A stretch of DNA of 53,773 nt from Anaerolineae bacterium (GCA_022826865.1 JAJDUC010000027.1:1-53773); one strand, 5' to 3'; positions 15,973 to 25,163 are shown, counted from the stretch's first letter. Notes: a model not told the origin generated them from the letters alone. Numbers and translations are program-made.

Positions 15973-16695
15973 ATGCATAACCAGCAAATCGAGACAAAAA
16001 ACGACGAACTTGAAAACGCCAGCCCTTACGAAGTCTTGTCCTGGGCGCGCCGGACCTTTGGCGAAAAACTCGCCATTGCGACCAGCTTCCAGCCGACGGG
16101 CATCGTCACATTGCACATGATGCAGCGGATCGCGCCCAAGACGCCGATCCTCACGCTCGATACCGGCTTGCTCTTCCCGGAGACGCAGGACCTTATCGAC
16201 CAGCTCGAACTGCGTTTCAACCTTCATCTGCGCCGCATCAAGCCGCGGCAGACGCCAAAGCAACAGGCGCGAGATTATGGGGATCGCTTGTGGGAGCGCA
16301 ATCCCGATCGCTGCTGCCATATCCGCAAGACGATCCCGCTGCGCGATGCGCTGGCCGGCTTTGAGGCCTGGATTACCGGCCTGCGCCGCGATCAGTTTGC
16401 CGGCCGCGCCGATACGGCCATAGTCAGTCGCGACGGGCGTAGCGGGCTGGTCAAGATCGCGCCCTTCGCGAATTGGACCGCGGAGATGGTTTGGCGCTAC
16501 ATCCACAGCCATGATCTGCCCTACAATCCGCTGCACGACCAGGGTTATCCCAGCATTGGCTGCTGGCCTTGCACGCGGGCGGCAAGCGCAGACGGCGACA
16601 GCCGCAGCGGCCGCTGGTCGAATCAGAGCAAGACGGAGTGCGGCATCCACCTGCCGGCACCCGTCGAATTGAAGCCGGAGTCGATCCGTGTCTGA
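15973..16695 (+). CDS. cysH: Assimilatory adenylyl-sulfate (APS) reductase
   Basis: A 240-aa thiol-dependent reductase producing sulfite from activated sulfate. The PP-loop-type fold is marked by TSFQPTGIVTLHM and LDTGLLFPET. The cysteine set for the 4Fe-4S cluster is complete: Cys114-Cys115 (RCCHIRK) and Cys197/Cys200 (GYPSIGCWPC), which points to APS rather than PAPS as substrate. The catalytic C-terminal Cys223 is in KTECGIH. ATG 15973 is chosen because GGAG lies 5 nt upstream and the family N-terminus begins there; the open frame extends back to 15892 through the attenuator. First gene of the operon; it overlaps the next gene by 8 bp. Confidence 0.95.
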   Translation: MHNQQIETKNDELENASPYEVLSWARRTFGEKLAIATSFQPTGIVTLHMMQRIAPKTPILTLDTGLLFPETQDLIDQLELRFNLHLRRIKPRQTPKQQARDYGDRLWERNPDRCCHIRKTIPLRDALAGFEAWITGLRRDQFAGRADTAIVSRDGRSGLVKIAPFANWTAEMVWRYIHSHDLPYNPLHDQGYPSIGCWPCTRAASADGDSRSGRWSNQSKTECGIHLPAPVELKPESIRV

Positions 16696-17350
16696 GTTGG
16701 CATCCGGGTATCCCGTCCTGCTCCACCTCCAGGACAAGCCAGTCGCCGTAATTGGCGGAGGCCGCGTCGCCACGCGCAAGGTAGAGCGCTTGCATCGCGC
16801 CGGCGCCCGCATCATCGTCATCAGCCCCAAACTTTCACCGGCGCTGAGCGCGCTCGCCGAAGCTGGCCATATCGAGTGGATTGACTCCGAATATCGGCGC
16901 GACATGTTTAATGACCTCATGCCGATCATCGTCATCGCCGCAACCGATAATGAGCGGACGAACCAGAAAGTAGCGCAGGACGCGCACCGCATTCGCGCCC
17001 TTTGCAATGTCGCCAACGGCAGCACTGACCACAGCGATTTCAGCAACATGGCGCAGATCGACCGGCCGCCGCTCACAATCGCGCTCAGCACAAACGGCCA
17101 TTCCCCGGCTCTGCTGCGCCTGCTCAAGTCGCGGCTGTCGGACGAGATTGGCGAAGAATACGCCGTGCTGGCGGATTGGTTGGGGGCGATACGCAAAGAG
17201 CGGCGCCATCATTCTCCAGCGCAAGCCGAACGCCAAAAACTCTACGAAGAAATTTTGCATTCCGAAGTGCTGTCGCTTCTGCAGGAAGGCAGTGAGGCGG
17301 ATGCGCAACGGGTCTTTGATCAAATCGTGTTGGAGGTTTCCGGCCAATGA
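16688..17350 (+). CDS. Precorrin-2 dehydrogenase / sirohydrochlorin ferrochelatase-type protein (CysG N-terminal / SirC / Met8-like)
   Basis: A 220-aa siroheme-synthesis enzyme that oxidises precorrin-2 with NAD. The opening PVLLHLQDKPVAVIGGGRVATRKVERL contains the dinucleotide-binding GGGRVA, and the typical AATDNERTN and CNVANG segments follow. PPLTIALSTNGHSPALLRLLKSRL begins the dimerisation and C-terminal part. The start is GTG 16688, inside the end of cysH, with GGAG upstream. Because a separate CbiX chelatase follows, this protein may act only as the dehydrogenase, as in SirC-type pathways. It overlaps the next gene by 4 bp (ATGA). Confidence 0.92.
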   Translation: MSELASGYPVLLHLQDKPVAVIGGGRVATRKVERLHRAGARIIVISPKLSPALSALAEAGHIEWIDSEYRRDMFNDLMPIIVIAATDNERTNQKVAQDAHRIRALCNVANGSTDHSDFSNMAQIDRPPLTIALSTNGHSPALLRLLKSRLSDEIGEEYAVLADWLGAIRKERRHHSPAQAERQKLYEEILHSEVLSLLQEGSEADAQRVFDQIVLEVSGQ

Positions 17351-18681
17351 GCGGCGTCGCCCTTATCCTTGCCGGGCACGGCTCCCATGTTAGCCCCAAC
17401 ACGGCCGGCGTCGTCTGGAGATATGTCGACGGACTGCGGCGCGGCGGCGTCGCCGACGAAGTCACGGCCTGCTTTTGGAAAGAAGCGCCTGAATTCTCAC
17501 AGGCGCTGACAACGGTGAAGTCAACGGATATCGTCATCGTTCCGCTATTCACCGCCGCGGGTTATTTCAGCGCTGAAGTGCTGCCGACGGAAATGGGACT
17601 TGCGGGCAGCCTGACCCGGCGCGACGGCGCGCGCATTCATTTAACGCCGGCCCTGGGCGAACATCCGCTTATGGAGTCGATCGTTGAAACGCGCCTGCGC
17701 GACGCTGTTGCGCGACATGGGCTGGCGCCAAGCGAAACCGCGGCCGCTATCATCGGGCATGGCACAGGCCGCAGCCCCCGCAGCCGCGATACCGCCCGGC
17801 ATCAAGCGGATCGCATTCGCGGACTGAACTGGCTCAATGAAGTCGTCGATGTCTATCTTGACGATGAGCCGGCTATTCCCAGCTTGTATGACAGCACCCG
17901 TTCGCCCCATATCATCGCCTTGCCATACTTCCTGGCGGAAGGCTCGCATGTAACTCGTGATGTGCCGCGCGCCTTGGGGATTACGGGTCAGCGTCCGCCG
18001 GAACGCGTCAAGGGCAGGCGCGTCTATTATTGCGAGCCCGTCGGCGGCGACGACGCCGTCTGCGCGGCCATTCTTGATCTGGCGCGCGGCGTCGACCTGC
18101 CATTCGAATTCAAATCAGGCGCCGGCGCCTGGTCCGGCTTTCCCGCCGCCGGCGGCAGCGCCTTGATGAAAGCGCTGGATAGTGGGAGAATCCTCAGGTT
18201 TGGGCAAATCAGCGTTAGCCGAAACCGCGTCTGGAAGGGCCGGGCTTCCAGTCAGCGCGTCGCTATCAGTTCGCCCGCCGATTTGCGGCGCCATGTACGA
18301 GAAGGGCCTTTCCGTCCCTTGCCAACAAGAACTGACATGCCCGGCAGCTGGCAGGTGCGGCTTGATCAGCCGGAACAAGCGTGGGCCGTAATCGAGACGG
18401 TTTATCCCGGCTTGATCGCCGACTGGGCGGCGCAAAAAGCAAATACCTTGCGGATCCAAACCCTGGAAACAATCGGTCTCCGGCAGAAGGGCATGTTCAA
18501 AGATATTCACAAACTGCCGAGGGACTTGATGCGGAAGGCAATAGAGGGCGTCTGCGGCGCTTGCATCCGGCAGCCGACCTGGTGGACGGATCCGCAGCCG
18601 GCAGCGGCCGGCTTGCCTTGTCCCGCGCCCTGCAACTTCTGGCTGTCGACCGCGCGGAAAATGGGGGAGGCAAAGCCATGA
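17347..18681 (+). CDS. Double CbiX-type sirohydrochlorin chelatase with DR2241-like 4Fe-4S C-terminus
   Basis: A 444-aa protein. CbiX-like domain 1 spans about 1-120 (ILAGHGSHVSPNT with the metal-site His) and domain 2 about 125-250 (AAIIGHGTGRSPRS, PYFLAEGSHVTRDV). A further C-terminal region from about 260 resembles the stabilising and 4Fe-4S domains of Deinococcus DR2241. Cysteines C403, C406, C425 and C429 (GVCGAC and LPCPAPC) can hold the cluster. Expected role: insertion of iron into sirohydrochlorin to make siroheme for the sulfite reductase downstream. Overlaps flank it on both sides (ATGA with SUMT), so translation is coupled. Confidence 0.88.
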   Translation: MSGVALILAGHGSHVSPNTAGVVWRYVDGLRRGGVADEVTACFWKEAPEFSQALTTVKSTDIVIVPLFTAAGYFSAEVLPTEMGLAGSLTRRDGARIHLTPALGEHPLMESIVETRLRDAVARHGLAPSETAAAIIGHGTGRSPRSRDTARHQADRIRGLNWLNEVVDVYLDDEPAIPSLYDSTRSPHIIALPYFLAEGSHVTRDVPRALGITGQRPPERVKGRRVYYCEPVGGDDAVCAAILDLARGVDLPFEFKSGAGAWSGFPAAGGSALMKALDSGRILRFGQISVSRNRVWKGRASSQRVAISSPADLRRHVREGPFRPLPTRTDMPGSWQVRLDQPEQAWAVIETVYPGLIADWAAQKANTLRIQTLETIGLRQKGMFKDIHKLPRDLMRKAIEGVCGACIRQPTWWTDPQPAAAGLPCPAPCNFWLSTARKMGEAKP

Positions 18682-19478
18682 GAAGGGGGAAAGTCTACCT
18701 GGTGGGCGCCGGACCGGGTGATCCCGATTTGATCACGCGCAAGGGACTTGATCTTCTGCGGCGGGCCGATGTCGTCGTCTTTGACCGCCTTATTCCACAC
18801 GCCCTGCTCGAAGAAACCCGCCATGACGCCGAGCTCATCAACGCCGGCAAAGAGCCGACCCGGCATCGTCTGGCCCAGGCCGACATCAACGCGATCATTG
18901 TCGACCGCGCCCGCGCCGGCAAAGCCGTCTTGCGCCTGAAAGGCGGCGATCCCCTTGTCTTCGGCCGCGGCGGCGAAGAGGCATTGGCATGCCGAGCCCA
19001 AGGCATTCCTTTTGAAATCGTGCCCGGGGTCTCGAGCGCTTTCGCCGTGCCCGCCTATGCCGGCATCCCGCTCACGCAGCGCCATCTCAGCAGCGCCTTC
19101 ACCGTGCTCACCGGGCATGAAGCGCCGGGAAGCGGCGCGGGCGGCGTCAATTATGAGGCGCTGGCAAGGTTGGGCGGCACCATCGTCGTTTTGATGGGCG
19201 TCAAGCAACTGAGCAGCATCACGCGCCGTTTGATCGACCACGGCCTGGCGGCGCAGACGCCGGCCGCCGTCATTGAATGGGGTACGCTGCCCCGACAGCG
19301 GACATTCGTTGCCGATCTCGAAACGATTGCCGATAAAGCGCGCGAACAGCTTGTTCAACCGCCGGCGATTGCCGTCATCGGCGAGGTCGTTCGCCTGCGC
19401 GAGGCAGGCGTCGCCTGGTATGATATTCTGCCCGCCGAATTATTGCCCACAGCCAGCCCGGTTCTAGCCGGCAAATAG
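18678..19478 (+). CDS. cobA: Uroporphyrinogen-III C-methyltransferase (SUMT)
   Basis: A 266-aa SAM-dependent enzyme that methylates uroporphyrinogen III twice to give precorrin-2, the first committed step to siroheme. Family signatures are present in order: VYLVGAGPGDPDLIT, VVVFDRLIP, RLKGGDPLVFGRGGEE, PGVSSAFAVPAYAGIPLTQR, LTGHE, GTIVVLMGV and the C-terminal VIEWGTLPRQR. The frame is open much earlier (18381), but ATG 18678 is chosen for the canonical N-terminus, the ATGA overlap with the CbiX stop, and GGAGG upstream. Together with the two preceding genes it gives a full uroporphyrinogen-to-siroheme path. Confidence 0.96.
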   Translation: MRRGKVYLVGAGPGDPDLITRKGLDLLRRADVVVFDRLIPHALLEETRHDAELINAGKEPTRHRLAQADINAIIVDRARAGKAVLRLKGGDPLVFGRGGEEALACRAQGIPFEIVPGVSSAFAVPAYAGIPLTQRHLSSAFTVLTGHEAPGSGAGGVNYEALARLGGTIVVLMGVKQLSSITRRLIDHGLAAQTPAAVIEWGTLPRQRTFVADLETIADKAREQLVQPPAIAVIGEVVRLREAGVAWYDILPAELLPTASPVLAGK

Positions 19479-19527
19479 AAAGAAGAGTCGACTTCAGACA
19501 AGTCGAATTGAAAGGAAAGCGATTATT

Positions 19528-21774
19528 ATGTCGACCTGGAAAGAGCTGCTCAGCGAACAGATTCCCGCCGAAATGGGCAATCTCATCGACATATACGAAG
19601 CGCAAATGGAATTGCGCAAGCAGGGCAAACTGGATGAAAAGGTCTTCGCCGAAGCGCGCCTGCGCAAAGGAGTCTATGGCCAGCGCTATGACAACGGCCA
19701 GCGCCATGACGGCGTACGCACGCGCGAGCTGGCATACCCTTCCGACGAAACCGTCAAGGGACCGGATACCCTCTGGGACGCGCCGGGCATGCAACGCATC
19801 AAGATTCCTTACGGCGGCTTGACTGCGGAGCAGTTGGAAACGCTGTCGGAACTGGCGGATGAATATTCGGACGGCATCTTGCATATCACCACGCGTCAGG
19901 ATATTCAGCTGCATTATGTGCATATCGACGACACGCCCGATCTCATGCGGCGTCTGGCCGCTGTAGGCATCACCACACAGGAAGCCTGCGGCAATTCCGT
20001 GCGCAATATCACCGCCTGCGCCTTGGCCGGTGTCTGCCACGATGAAGTCTTTGATGTCAGCCCCTATGCTGATGCAATGACTCAATTCCTGCTCAGCCAC
20101 GATGACGTGCAGGATTTCGGCCGTAAGTTCAAAGTCGCCTTTTCCGGCTGCGCCGGCCACGCTTGCGGTCTGGTCAAGATGCATGATCTGGGCTTGCTGG
20201 CGCAGACGCGCGAGATAAACGGCGAGTTGCAGCGCGGCTTCACAGTTTATGTCGGCGGCGGTCTGGGCACTGTGCCGCACCAGGCCAAGGTCCTGGCTGA
20301 ATTCGCCACCGAGGAAGAGTTGCTGCCCCTGACCCAGGCGATCGCGCGGGTCTTTGCCCGCCTGGGCGAGAAGAAGAATCGCAACCGCGCTCGCATTAAA
20401 TTCCTGGTGGCCAAGCTGGGCATCGACGAGTTCCGCCGTCTGGTCGAAGAAGAACTGCAGACGCTGCCCAGCGATGAGCGCCACAGCGCATACATCGGCA
20501 ATCTCAGCGACTTTACCTACAAGCCGGCGAAGGCCGGAATGGCGCTCAATGGCAGGCCGCTGCCCGACGGCTTCGACGACTGGTACCGCAGCAACGTCTA
20601 CCACCAGGTCCAGGCCGGCTACAGCACGATCACCCTGCATACGCCGCTTGGCGATTTCACCTCGGAGCAAGGTTTCAAATTGGCGGATATCGCCAGGCGC
20701 TATGTCGGCGACAATATCCGTCTATCGGTCGAACAGAATATCGCCCTGCGTTGGGTGGCCAATGCGGACCTGCCGGCGATATATCGCGATCTCTGCGCCA
20801 TTGGCTTGGGTGACGCCCACGCCGGCACCATCGTCGATATCACCGCCTGCCCCGGCACCGATACTTGCAAGCTGGGCATCGCTTCATCGCGCGGCTTGAC
20901 CGCCGAATTGCGCGCGCGTCTGATTGAAAAGATCAATCTCCTGCCGGACGCCGTGCGCGAGCTCAAGATCAAAGTGAGCGGCTGCTTTAATTCATGCGGC
21001 CAGCATCATGTCGCGGATATCGGCTTCTTCGGCAACAGCCGCCGTTCCGGCAATCACAAGATGCCGCATTTTCAGGTAGTGCTGGGCGGGCAATGGCAGG
21101 AAAACGCCGGCGCCTATGGCTTGGCGGTCGGCGCGGTGCCGGCGAAGACCGTGCCCGATGCGCTGGAAGCGCTGACCGAGCGCTATGTCGCCGAGCGCGC
21201 CGATGACGAGAGCTTCCAGGTTTGGGTCAAGGCGCTGGGCCGCAAGGAAATCAAGGCAATGCTGCAGCCCTTTATGCAGCTGCCCAGCTTTGAAGACAGC
21301 CCGATATACTTCAGCGATTGGGGCGATTCGCGCGTCTACACGATCGACGATATCGGCGTCGGCGAATGCGCCGGCGAGGTCGTATCGCTTTTCTCCATGG
21401 AGATCGCCAAGGCGGAATCGACACATTTTGAGGCGCTGCTGGCGCTGGACGATCACGATTACTCGCTCGCTGATGAGAACGCCTATAAGGCGATGGTCCT
21501 GGCGGCGCGCGCCTTGGTGCGCACCAAGTACCTCGATGTCGGCGACGATTATGACAATATCGTCGATGAATTCCGCAGTCGTTTCTACGATACCGAGTTG
21601 GTTTTCGATCGCTTCGCCAAAGGCAAGTTCGCCCGCTACCTCTTCAAGCGGCACGGAACCGCGCCCGAACGCATCAACGAAGATTACGCCCATCAAATCA
21701 TCGACGAAACGCAACTGTTCATCGAAAATGTGCACTCGGCCGAGCAGCGCATCAACGGCGTCATCGTCAGCTAG
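19528..21774 (+). CDS. Siroheme-dependent nitrite/sulfite reductase with helical (HEPN-like) C-terminal extension
   Basis: A 748-aa assimilatory reductase, here most likely for sulfite because of its operon. Two ferrodoxin-like repeats flank the cofactor site. The 4Fe-4S-siroheme cysteines are C441 and C447 (TACPGTDTCKLG) and C486 and C490 (SGCFNSCGQH). The conserved DWGD...GVGECAGEVV end of the core is near 598-619. Residues 620-748 form an extra all-helical extension resembling HEPN-type domains seen on some bacterial sulfite reductases. Ferredoxin is the probable donor, since no flavoprotein subunit gene is adjacent. Shine-Dalgarno AAAGGAAAG precedes the ATG. Confidence 0.93.
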   Translation: MSTWKELLSEQIPAEMGNLIDIYEAQMELRKQGKLDEKVFAEARLRKGVYGQRYDNGQRHDGVRTRELAYPSDETVKGPDTLWDAPGMQRIKIPYGGLTAEQLETLSELADEYSDGILHITTRQDIQLHYVHIDDTPDLMRRLAAVGITTQEACGNSVRNITACALAGVCHDEVFDVSPYADAMTQFLLSHDDVQDFGRKFKVAFSGCAGHACGLVKMHDLGLLAQTREINGELQRGFTVYVGGGLGTVPHQAKVLAEFATEEELLPLTQAIARVFARLGEKKNRNRARIKFLVAKLGIDEFRRLVEEELQTLPSDERHSAYIGNLSDFTYKPAKAGMALNGRPLPDGFDDWYRSNVYHQVQAGYSTITLHTPLGDFTSEQGFKLADIARRYVGDNIRLSVEQNIALRWVANADLPAIYRDLCAIGLGDAHAGTIVDITACPGTDTCKLGIASSRGLTAELRARLIEKINLLPDAVRELKIKVSGCFNSCGQHHVADIGFFGNSRRSGNHKMPHFQVVLGGQWQENAGAYGLAVGAVPAKTVPDALEALTERYVAERADDESFQVWVKALGRKEIKAMLQPFMQLPSFEDSPIYFSDWGDSRVYTIDDIGVGECAGEVVSLFSMEIAKAESTHFEALLALDDHDYSLADENAYKAMVLAARALVRTKYLDVGDDYDNIVDEFRSRFYDTELVFDRFAKGKFARYLFKRHGTAPERINEDYAHQIIDETQLFIENVHSAEQRINGVIVS

Positions 21775-21795
21775 TCGAAGGGCATCGGAGCGCAT

Positions 21796-22392
21796 ATGGC
21801 AACAGTACCCAAACGGCTGGGCGTCAAGTTCAGCCTGATTCGCGAACCGCAGTTGCAGCCGCTGGACATCGTTCCCATCTTCCAGCGCTGGATACAGCAG
21901 CACACTGTCGACGGCATGCTGATTGACGTAATTGACTACAAACATGTGCCGAATGGCCCGGGCATCGTCTTGATCGCCGATGAAGCCGACTTCGCTTATG
22001 ACCTCGGCGATGGGCAAATCGGCTTGCACTACATACGCAAGCGGTCGCTGCCCGGGGATCTGCCAAGCGCGCTGCGCCAATGCTTCTTCTATGCCTTGCA
22101 AGCCGCCCGCGCCCTGGAAGCCGAAGCGCCGGGGGATATCGCCTTCGATTTCACTTCGGCGAAGATCAGCTTCCTTGACCGTATGCATTATCGAAACGAA
22201 GCGGCGAAGCTGGATGAAATTCGCGCCGAGTTGGCTGGCTGCATCGCCGACATTTACGGCGCGCCAACCGAAGTGACGCGCGAGTATGATGATCCGCGGC
22301 GCCTGTTCGCCGTCCGCTGCCGCGCCCAGGCCGCGGATGTCGATGTGGCCGCGATGATGGAGCGATTGCAGGCCTCCATGCAAAAGGCCTAG
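21796..22392 (+). CDS. Conserved protein of unknown function, last gene of the sulfur operon
   Basis: A 198-aa soluble protein without signal peptide, membrane segments or recognised motif. It starts MATVPKRLGVKFSLIREPQ, has a mixed alpha/beta pattern, and a central segment rich in aromatic and acidic residues (DVIDYKHVPNGPGIVLIADE). No cysteine pairs or nucleotide-binding loops are visible; a single Cys lies at QCFFYA. GGAG lies 8 nt before the ATG, and the gene follows the sulfite reductase after 21 bp. Its position suggests a role with sulfite reductase or cysteine supply, but no function can be assigned. Confidence 0.75.
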   Translation: MATVPKRLGVKFSLIREPQLQPLDIVPIFQRWIQQHTVDGMLIDVIDYKHVPNGPGIVLIADEADFAYDLGDGQIGLHYIRKRSLPGDLPSALRQCFFYALQAARALEAEAPGDIAFDFTSAKISFLDRMHYRNEAAKLDEIRAELAGCIADIYGAPTEVTREYDDPRRLFAVRCRAQAADVDVAAMMERLQASMQKA

Positions 22393-22556
22393 TCCCCGCC
22401 CGCGCCAAGCCTTCCCCGTCGTTGCCCGGCGGCGCCCGTCCGCGCTCGCCACTTTCCGTATATCCGGTCTCTGAAAAGCCGCCCGTGCATGGAGCCGGCG
22501 AATCGGTTATATTTCTGACCGTCAGCTTTCTCGCATACGCCTCGGACTAGCCTATC

Positions 22557-23738
22557 ATGACCGTATACAACTTCGACGAAATCATCGATCGCACAGGGCA
22601 TCACAGCGCAAAATGGGGCGCTGTCGCCGACAATTGCCTGCCGATGTGGGTGGCGGATATGGATTTCCGTTCGCCGCCCTCTGCCATCGCCGCCATGGTC
22701 GCGCGCGCGCAACACGGTGTCTTCGGTTATACGCTTGACCCGCCCAAGCTGAAGGAGGTCGTGGTTGAGCGCATGAGCCGGCTCTACAATTGGGAAATCA
22801 GACCTGAAGACATCTTGTTTACGCCGGGCATGGTGTTGGCGCTCTGCGCGACCTGCAGCGGTTTCGGCGAACCCGGCGACAGCGTTCTGATTCAGACGCC
22901 GGTCTATGGCTCCTTCTTCAAAGCCGTCCGCGCCAATCGGAAATTCACCGCAAACATCAATATGGCCTATGTCGCCGACGACGCGCAAACTTTCCACTAT
23001 GAAAATGACTACGATGAGTTTGAAATGGTGGCGCGCGACCCGCAAACATCGATATACCTGCAATGCAATCCGCAGAACCCGGCTGGTTTCCTCTACTCAC
23101 AGACGGAATTGGAGCGCATCGCTGAAATCTGCCTGAGGCATAACATCCTCATCGTCGCCGACGAGATTCATTCCGATCTGATCCTGGAGGGCGCGCACAT
23201 CCCGATCGCCACCCTGTCCGATGAGATCGCCCAAAACACACTGACGATGATCGCGCCCAGCAAGACCTACAATCTGGCCGGTATGGCCTGTTCGGTGCTC
23301 ATCGCGCAAAACCGGGAAATACGGGAGACCACGGCGGCCGCGCTGCAGAGCATCAGCGCCCACGTGAATATCATGGGTTATGAAGCCGCATACGGCGCCT
23401 ACAGCGGCGGTGAAGAATGGCTGCGGCAGCTGCTTGTCTATCTCAAGGACAATCGCGATTACGCCATCGCTTTCATACGCAAGCATTTGCCGCAGATCAA
23501 GACCACGATTCCGCAATCCACCTATCTGCTCTGGATGGATATGCGTGAACTGCCGATTGAAGGCGATATCGTCGACTTTTTTAAAGACCGGGCCGGCGTC
23601 GCGCCCAGCCCGGGAGAATTCTTCGGCGACGCCGGCGCCGGCTTTGTGCGTCTAAATTTCGGCTGCCCGCGCACGATATTGGAGAAGGGTCTCCACCGGC
23701 TTAAAGCCGCGGTGGACCAGCTTGTGACTACCGTATAG
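22557..23738 (+). CDS. PatB/MalY-family PLP-dependent C-S lyase (cystathionine beta-lyase-like)
   Basis: A 393-aa fold-type I PLP enzyme. The opening FDEIIDRTGHHSAKWG and LPMWVADMDFRSPPS is diagnostic of the PatB/MalY group. Family landmarks HNILIVADEIHSDLIL (PLP-binding Asp) and APSKTYNLAGM (Schiff-base Lys) are intact, as is the C-terminal FVRLNFGCPR arginine motif. The likely activity is beta-elimination of cystathionine or cysteine conjugates, linking cysteine and methionine metabolism. It lies 165 bp after the sulfur operon on the same strand, so it may form part of the same sulfur regulon or have its own promoter. Confidence 0.9.
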   Translation: MTVYNFDEIIDRTGHHSAKWGAVADNCLPMWVADMDFRSPPSAIAAMVARAQHGVFGYTLDPPKLKEVVVERMSRLYNWEIRPEDILFTPGMVLALCATCSGFGEPGDSVLIQTPVYGSFFKAVRANRKFTANINMAYVADDAQTFHYENDYDEFEMVARDPQTSIYLQCNPQNPAGFLYSQTELERIAEICLRHNILIVADEIHSDLILEGAHIPIATLSDEIAQNTLTMIAPSKTYNLAGMACSVLIAQNREIRETTAAALQSISAHVNIMGYEAAYGAYSGGEEWLRQLLVYLKDNRDYAIAFIRKHLPQIKTTIPQSTYLLWMDMRELPIEGDIVDFFKDRAGVAPSPGEFFGDAGAGFVRLNFGCPRTILEKGLHRLKAAVDQLVTTV

Positions 23739-23755
23739 CCACGGAGGCTGCCAAC

Positions 23756-24730
23756 ATGCCGCGCCGCCCCTTCCTGATCGACACCGATGCCGGCTCCGAT
23801 GACGCGGTCGCCATCCTGATGGCGCTGCGCCATGCCGATGTTGAAGTCCGGGCGCTGACCGTGGTCGCGGGCAATGTGCCCCTTGCTCAGGGCGTTCAGA
23901 ATACGCTCTACTTCACTGAACTCTGCGACGCCGAGGTCCCCGTTTACGCCGGCGCTGACCGGCCCCTGCTGCGCGAATATGTTTCGGCGGATTGGTTCCA
24001 TGGCGCCGATGGCCTGGGGGATTGGGGCGAGCGCTACCGGCCGCGCCAGCGGCGCCCCGACGCCCGGCACGCCGTCGACGCCATTATCGACGCGGCCCGC
24101 GAGACTCCCGGACTTGTCATCGTCACCCTTGGCCCTCTAACGAACCTGGCATTGGCGCTGCGAAAAGCGCCCGATATCGCCGCGCTTATATCACGCTGTG
24201 TCGTGATGGGCGGCGCCGCCTGCACCAACGGCAATGTCACGCCCGCCGCCGAATACAATATCTGGTGCGATCCCGAAGCGGCGCGCATTGTATTCCGCGC
24301 CGGGCTGCCACTGGAGATGGTTGGCTGGGAATTCAGCATTGGCGACTTTGTGCTGAAGCCCGAGGATATTGAGCATGTGCGCTCGATCAACACTGCCTGC
24401 GCCGATTTCACGATTGACTGCAATATCAAGGGCATGCGCGGCTACGAAATACAAACGGGCGAGATTGGCATTTCACTGCCCGATGGCGTGGCAATGGCGG
24501 TCGCCATTGATCCATCAATCTGCCTCGAGAATAGCCGGCACTATGTGGATGTCGAATGCGACAGCGAGCTCACGCGCGGAATGACCGTAGTTGACAAACT
24601 GAATATCAGCGATGACGCGCGCAATGCCGCGGTCTGGCGCGAAGCGCGGACGAACCCGGTCCAAACCCTGATCTGTTGGCAAGTGGACGCGGGCCGCTGG
24701 AAAAGCCTCCTCTATCAATTGCTTCGCTGA
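23756..24730 (+). CDS. Nucleoside hydrolase (inosine-uridine preferring family)
   Basis: A 324-aa N-ribosyl hydrolase. The calcium-binding N-terminal motif is present as LIDTDAGSDDAVAILMAL (DTDxGxDD). The VTLGPLTNLALALRK and VVMGGA segments follow as usual, then EYNIWCDPEAARIVF with the active-site Asn-Asp pair. The C-terminal catalytic region retains VAMAVAIDP. It would release the base from nucleosides in purine or pyrimidine salvage; base preference cannot be told. Shine-Dalgarno GGAGG lies 8 nt upstream. It follows the C-S lyase after 17 bp. Confidence 0.9.
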   Translation: MPRRPFLIDTDAGSDDAVAILMALRHADVEVRALTVVAGNVPLAQGVQNTLYFTELCDAEVPVYAGADRPLLREYVSADWFHGADGLGDWGERYRPRQRRPDARHAVDAIIDAARETPGLVIVTLGPLTNLALALRKAPDIAALISRCVVMGGAACTNGNVTPAAEYNIWCDPEAARIVFRAGLPLEMVGWEFSIGDFVLKPEDIEHVRSINTACADFTIDCNIKGMRGYEIQTGEIGISLPDGVAMAVAIDPSICLENSRHYVDVECDSELTRGMTVVDKLNISDDARNAAVWREARTNPVQTLICWQVDAGRWKSLLYQLLR

Positions 24731-24806
24731 TTTCCCCGCGGCAGACCTGCAACGATACATGGCGCGCGCGCGTAATAGCAGATGAGCAAGCCGAGGAGAA
24801 ATTGAC

Positions 24807-25163
24807 ATGGATACCCAGCCGGAAAAGCCCAAAAATCAACGCGACTGGGTCGAAGAGATGGAAGTCGCTGGATATGAACTGGTCGACCGCGTCAAGGCCC
24901 TGGTCGCGGAAGGGAACGTCCGCCGCCTCATCATCCGCAACGCAAACAACGATGTGCTGATTGAAGTGCCGCTTACGCCAGCCGTTGTAGTCGGCGGAGT
25001 CGCTACGATTATCAATCCGGTGCTGGCCGCGCTGGGCGCCTTGGCGGCGCTTATCGCGAAACTCAAGATCGAAATCGTGCGCGAAGAGATTATCGACGAC
25101 GATGCCGAGACGATCCAACTCTCCAGCGACAAGGTCACCGACATTACCCCGCCCGACGAGTAG
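24807..25163 (+). CDS. DUF4342 domain protein
   Basis: A 118-aa small protein. The pattern of an N-terminal helix (WVEEMEVAGYELVDRVKALV), a basic strand (EGNVRRLIIRN), a conserved EVPLTPAVVVGG and a hydrophobic segment (PVLAALGALAALIAKLKIEI) matches DUF4342. Some members pair a UBA-like helix with a membrane-associating hairpin. The C-terminus is acidic. The function is unknown. GAGGAG precedes the ATG at 24807. Confidence 0.8.
   Translation: MDTQPEKPKNQRDWVEEMEVAGYELVDRVKALVAEGNVRRLIIRNANNDVLIEVPLTPAVVVGGVATIINPVLAALGALAALIAKLKIEIVREEIIDDDAETIQLSSDKVTDITPPDE

Noticed and set aside
15940..17196. 418-codon open frame on the minus strand
   Set aside because: Lies entirely antisense to cysH and the precorrin-2 dehydrogenase gene; composition (Ala/Arg-rich) reflects codon bias on the other strand.
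20992..22452. 486-codon minus-strand frame
   Set aside because: Antisense to the sulfite reductase and the 198-aa gene, which have clear family motifs; no domain seen on the minus strand.
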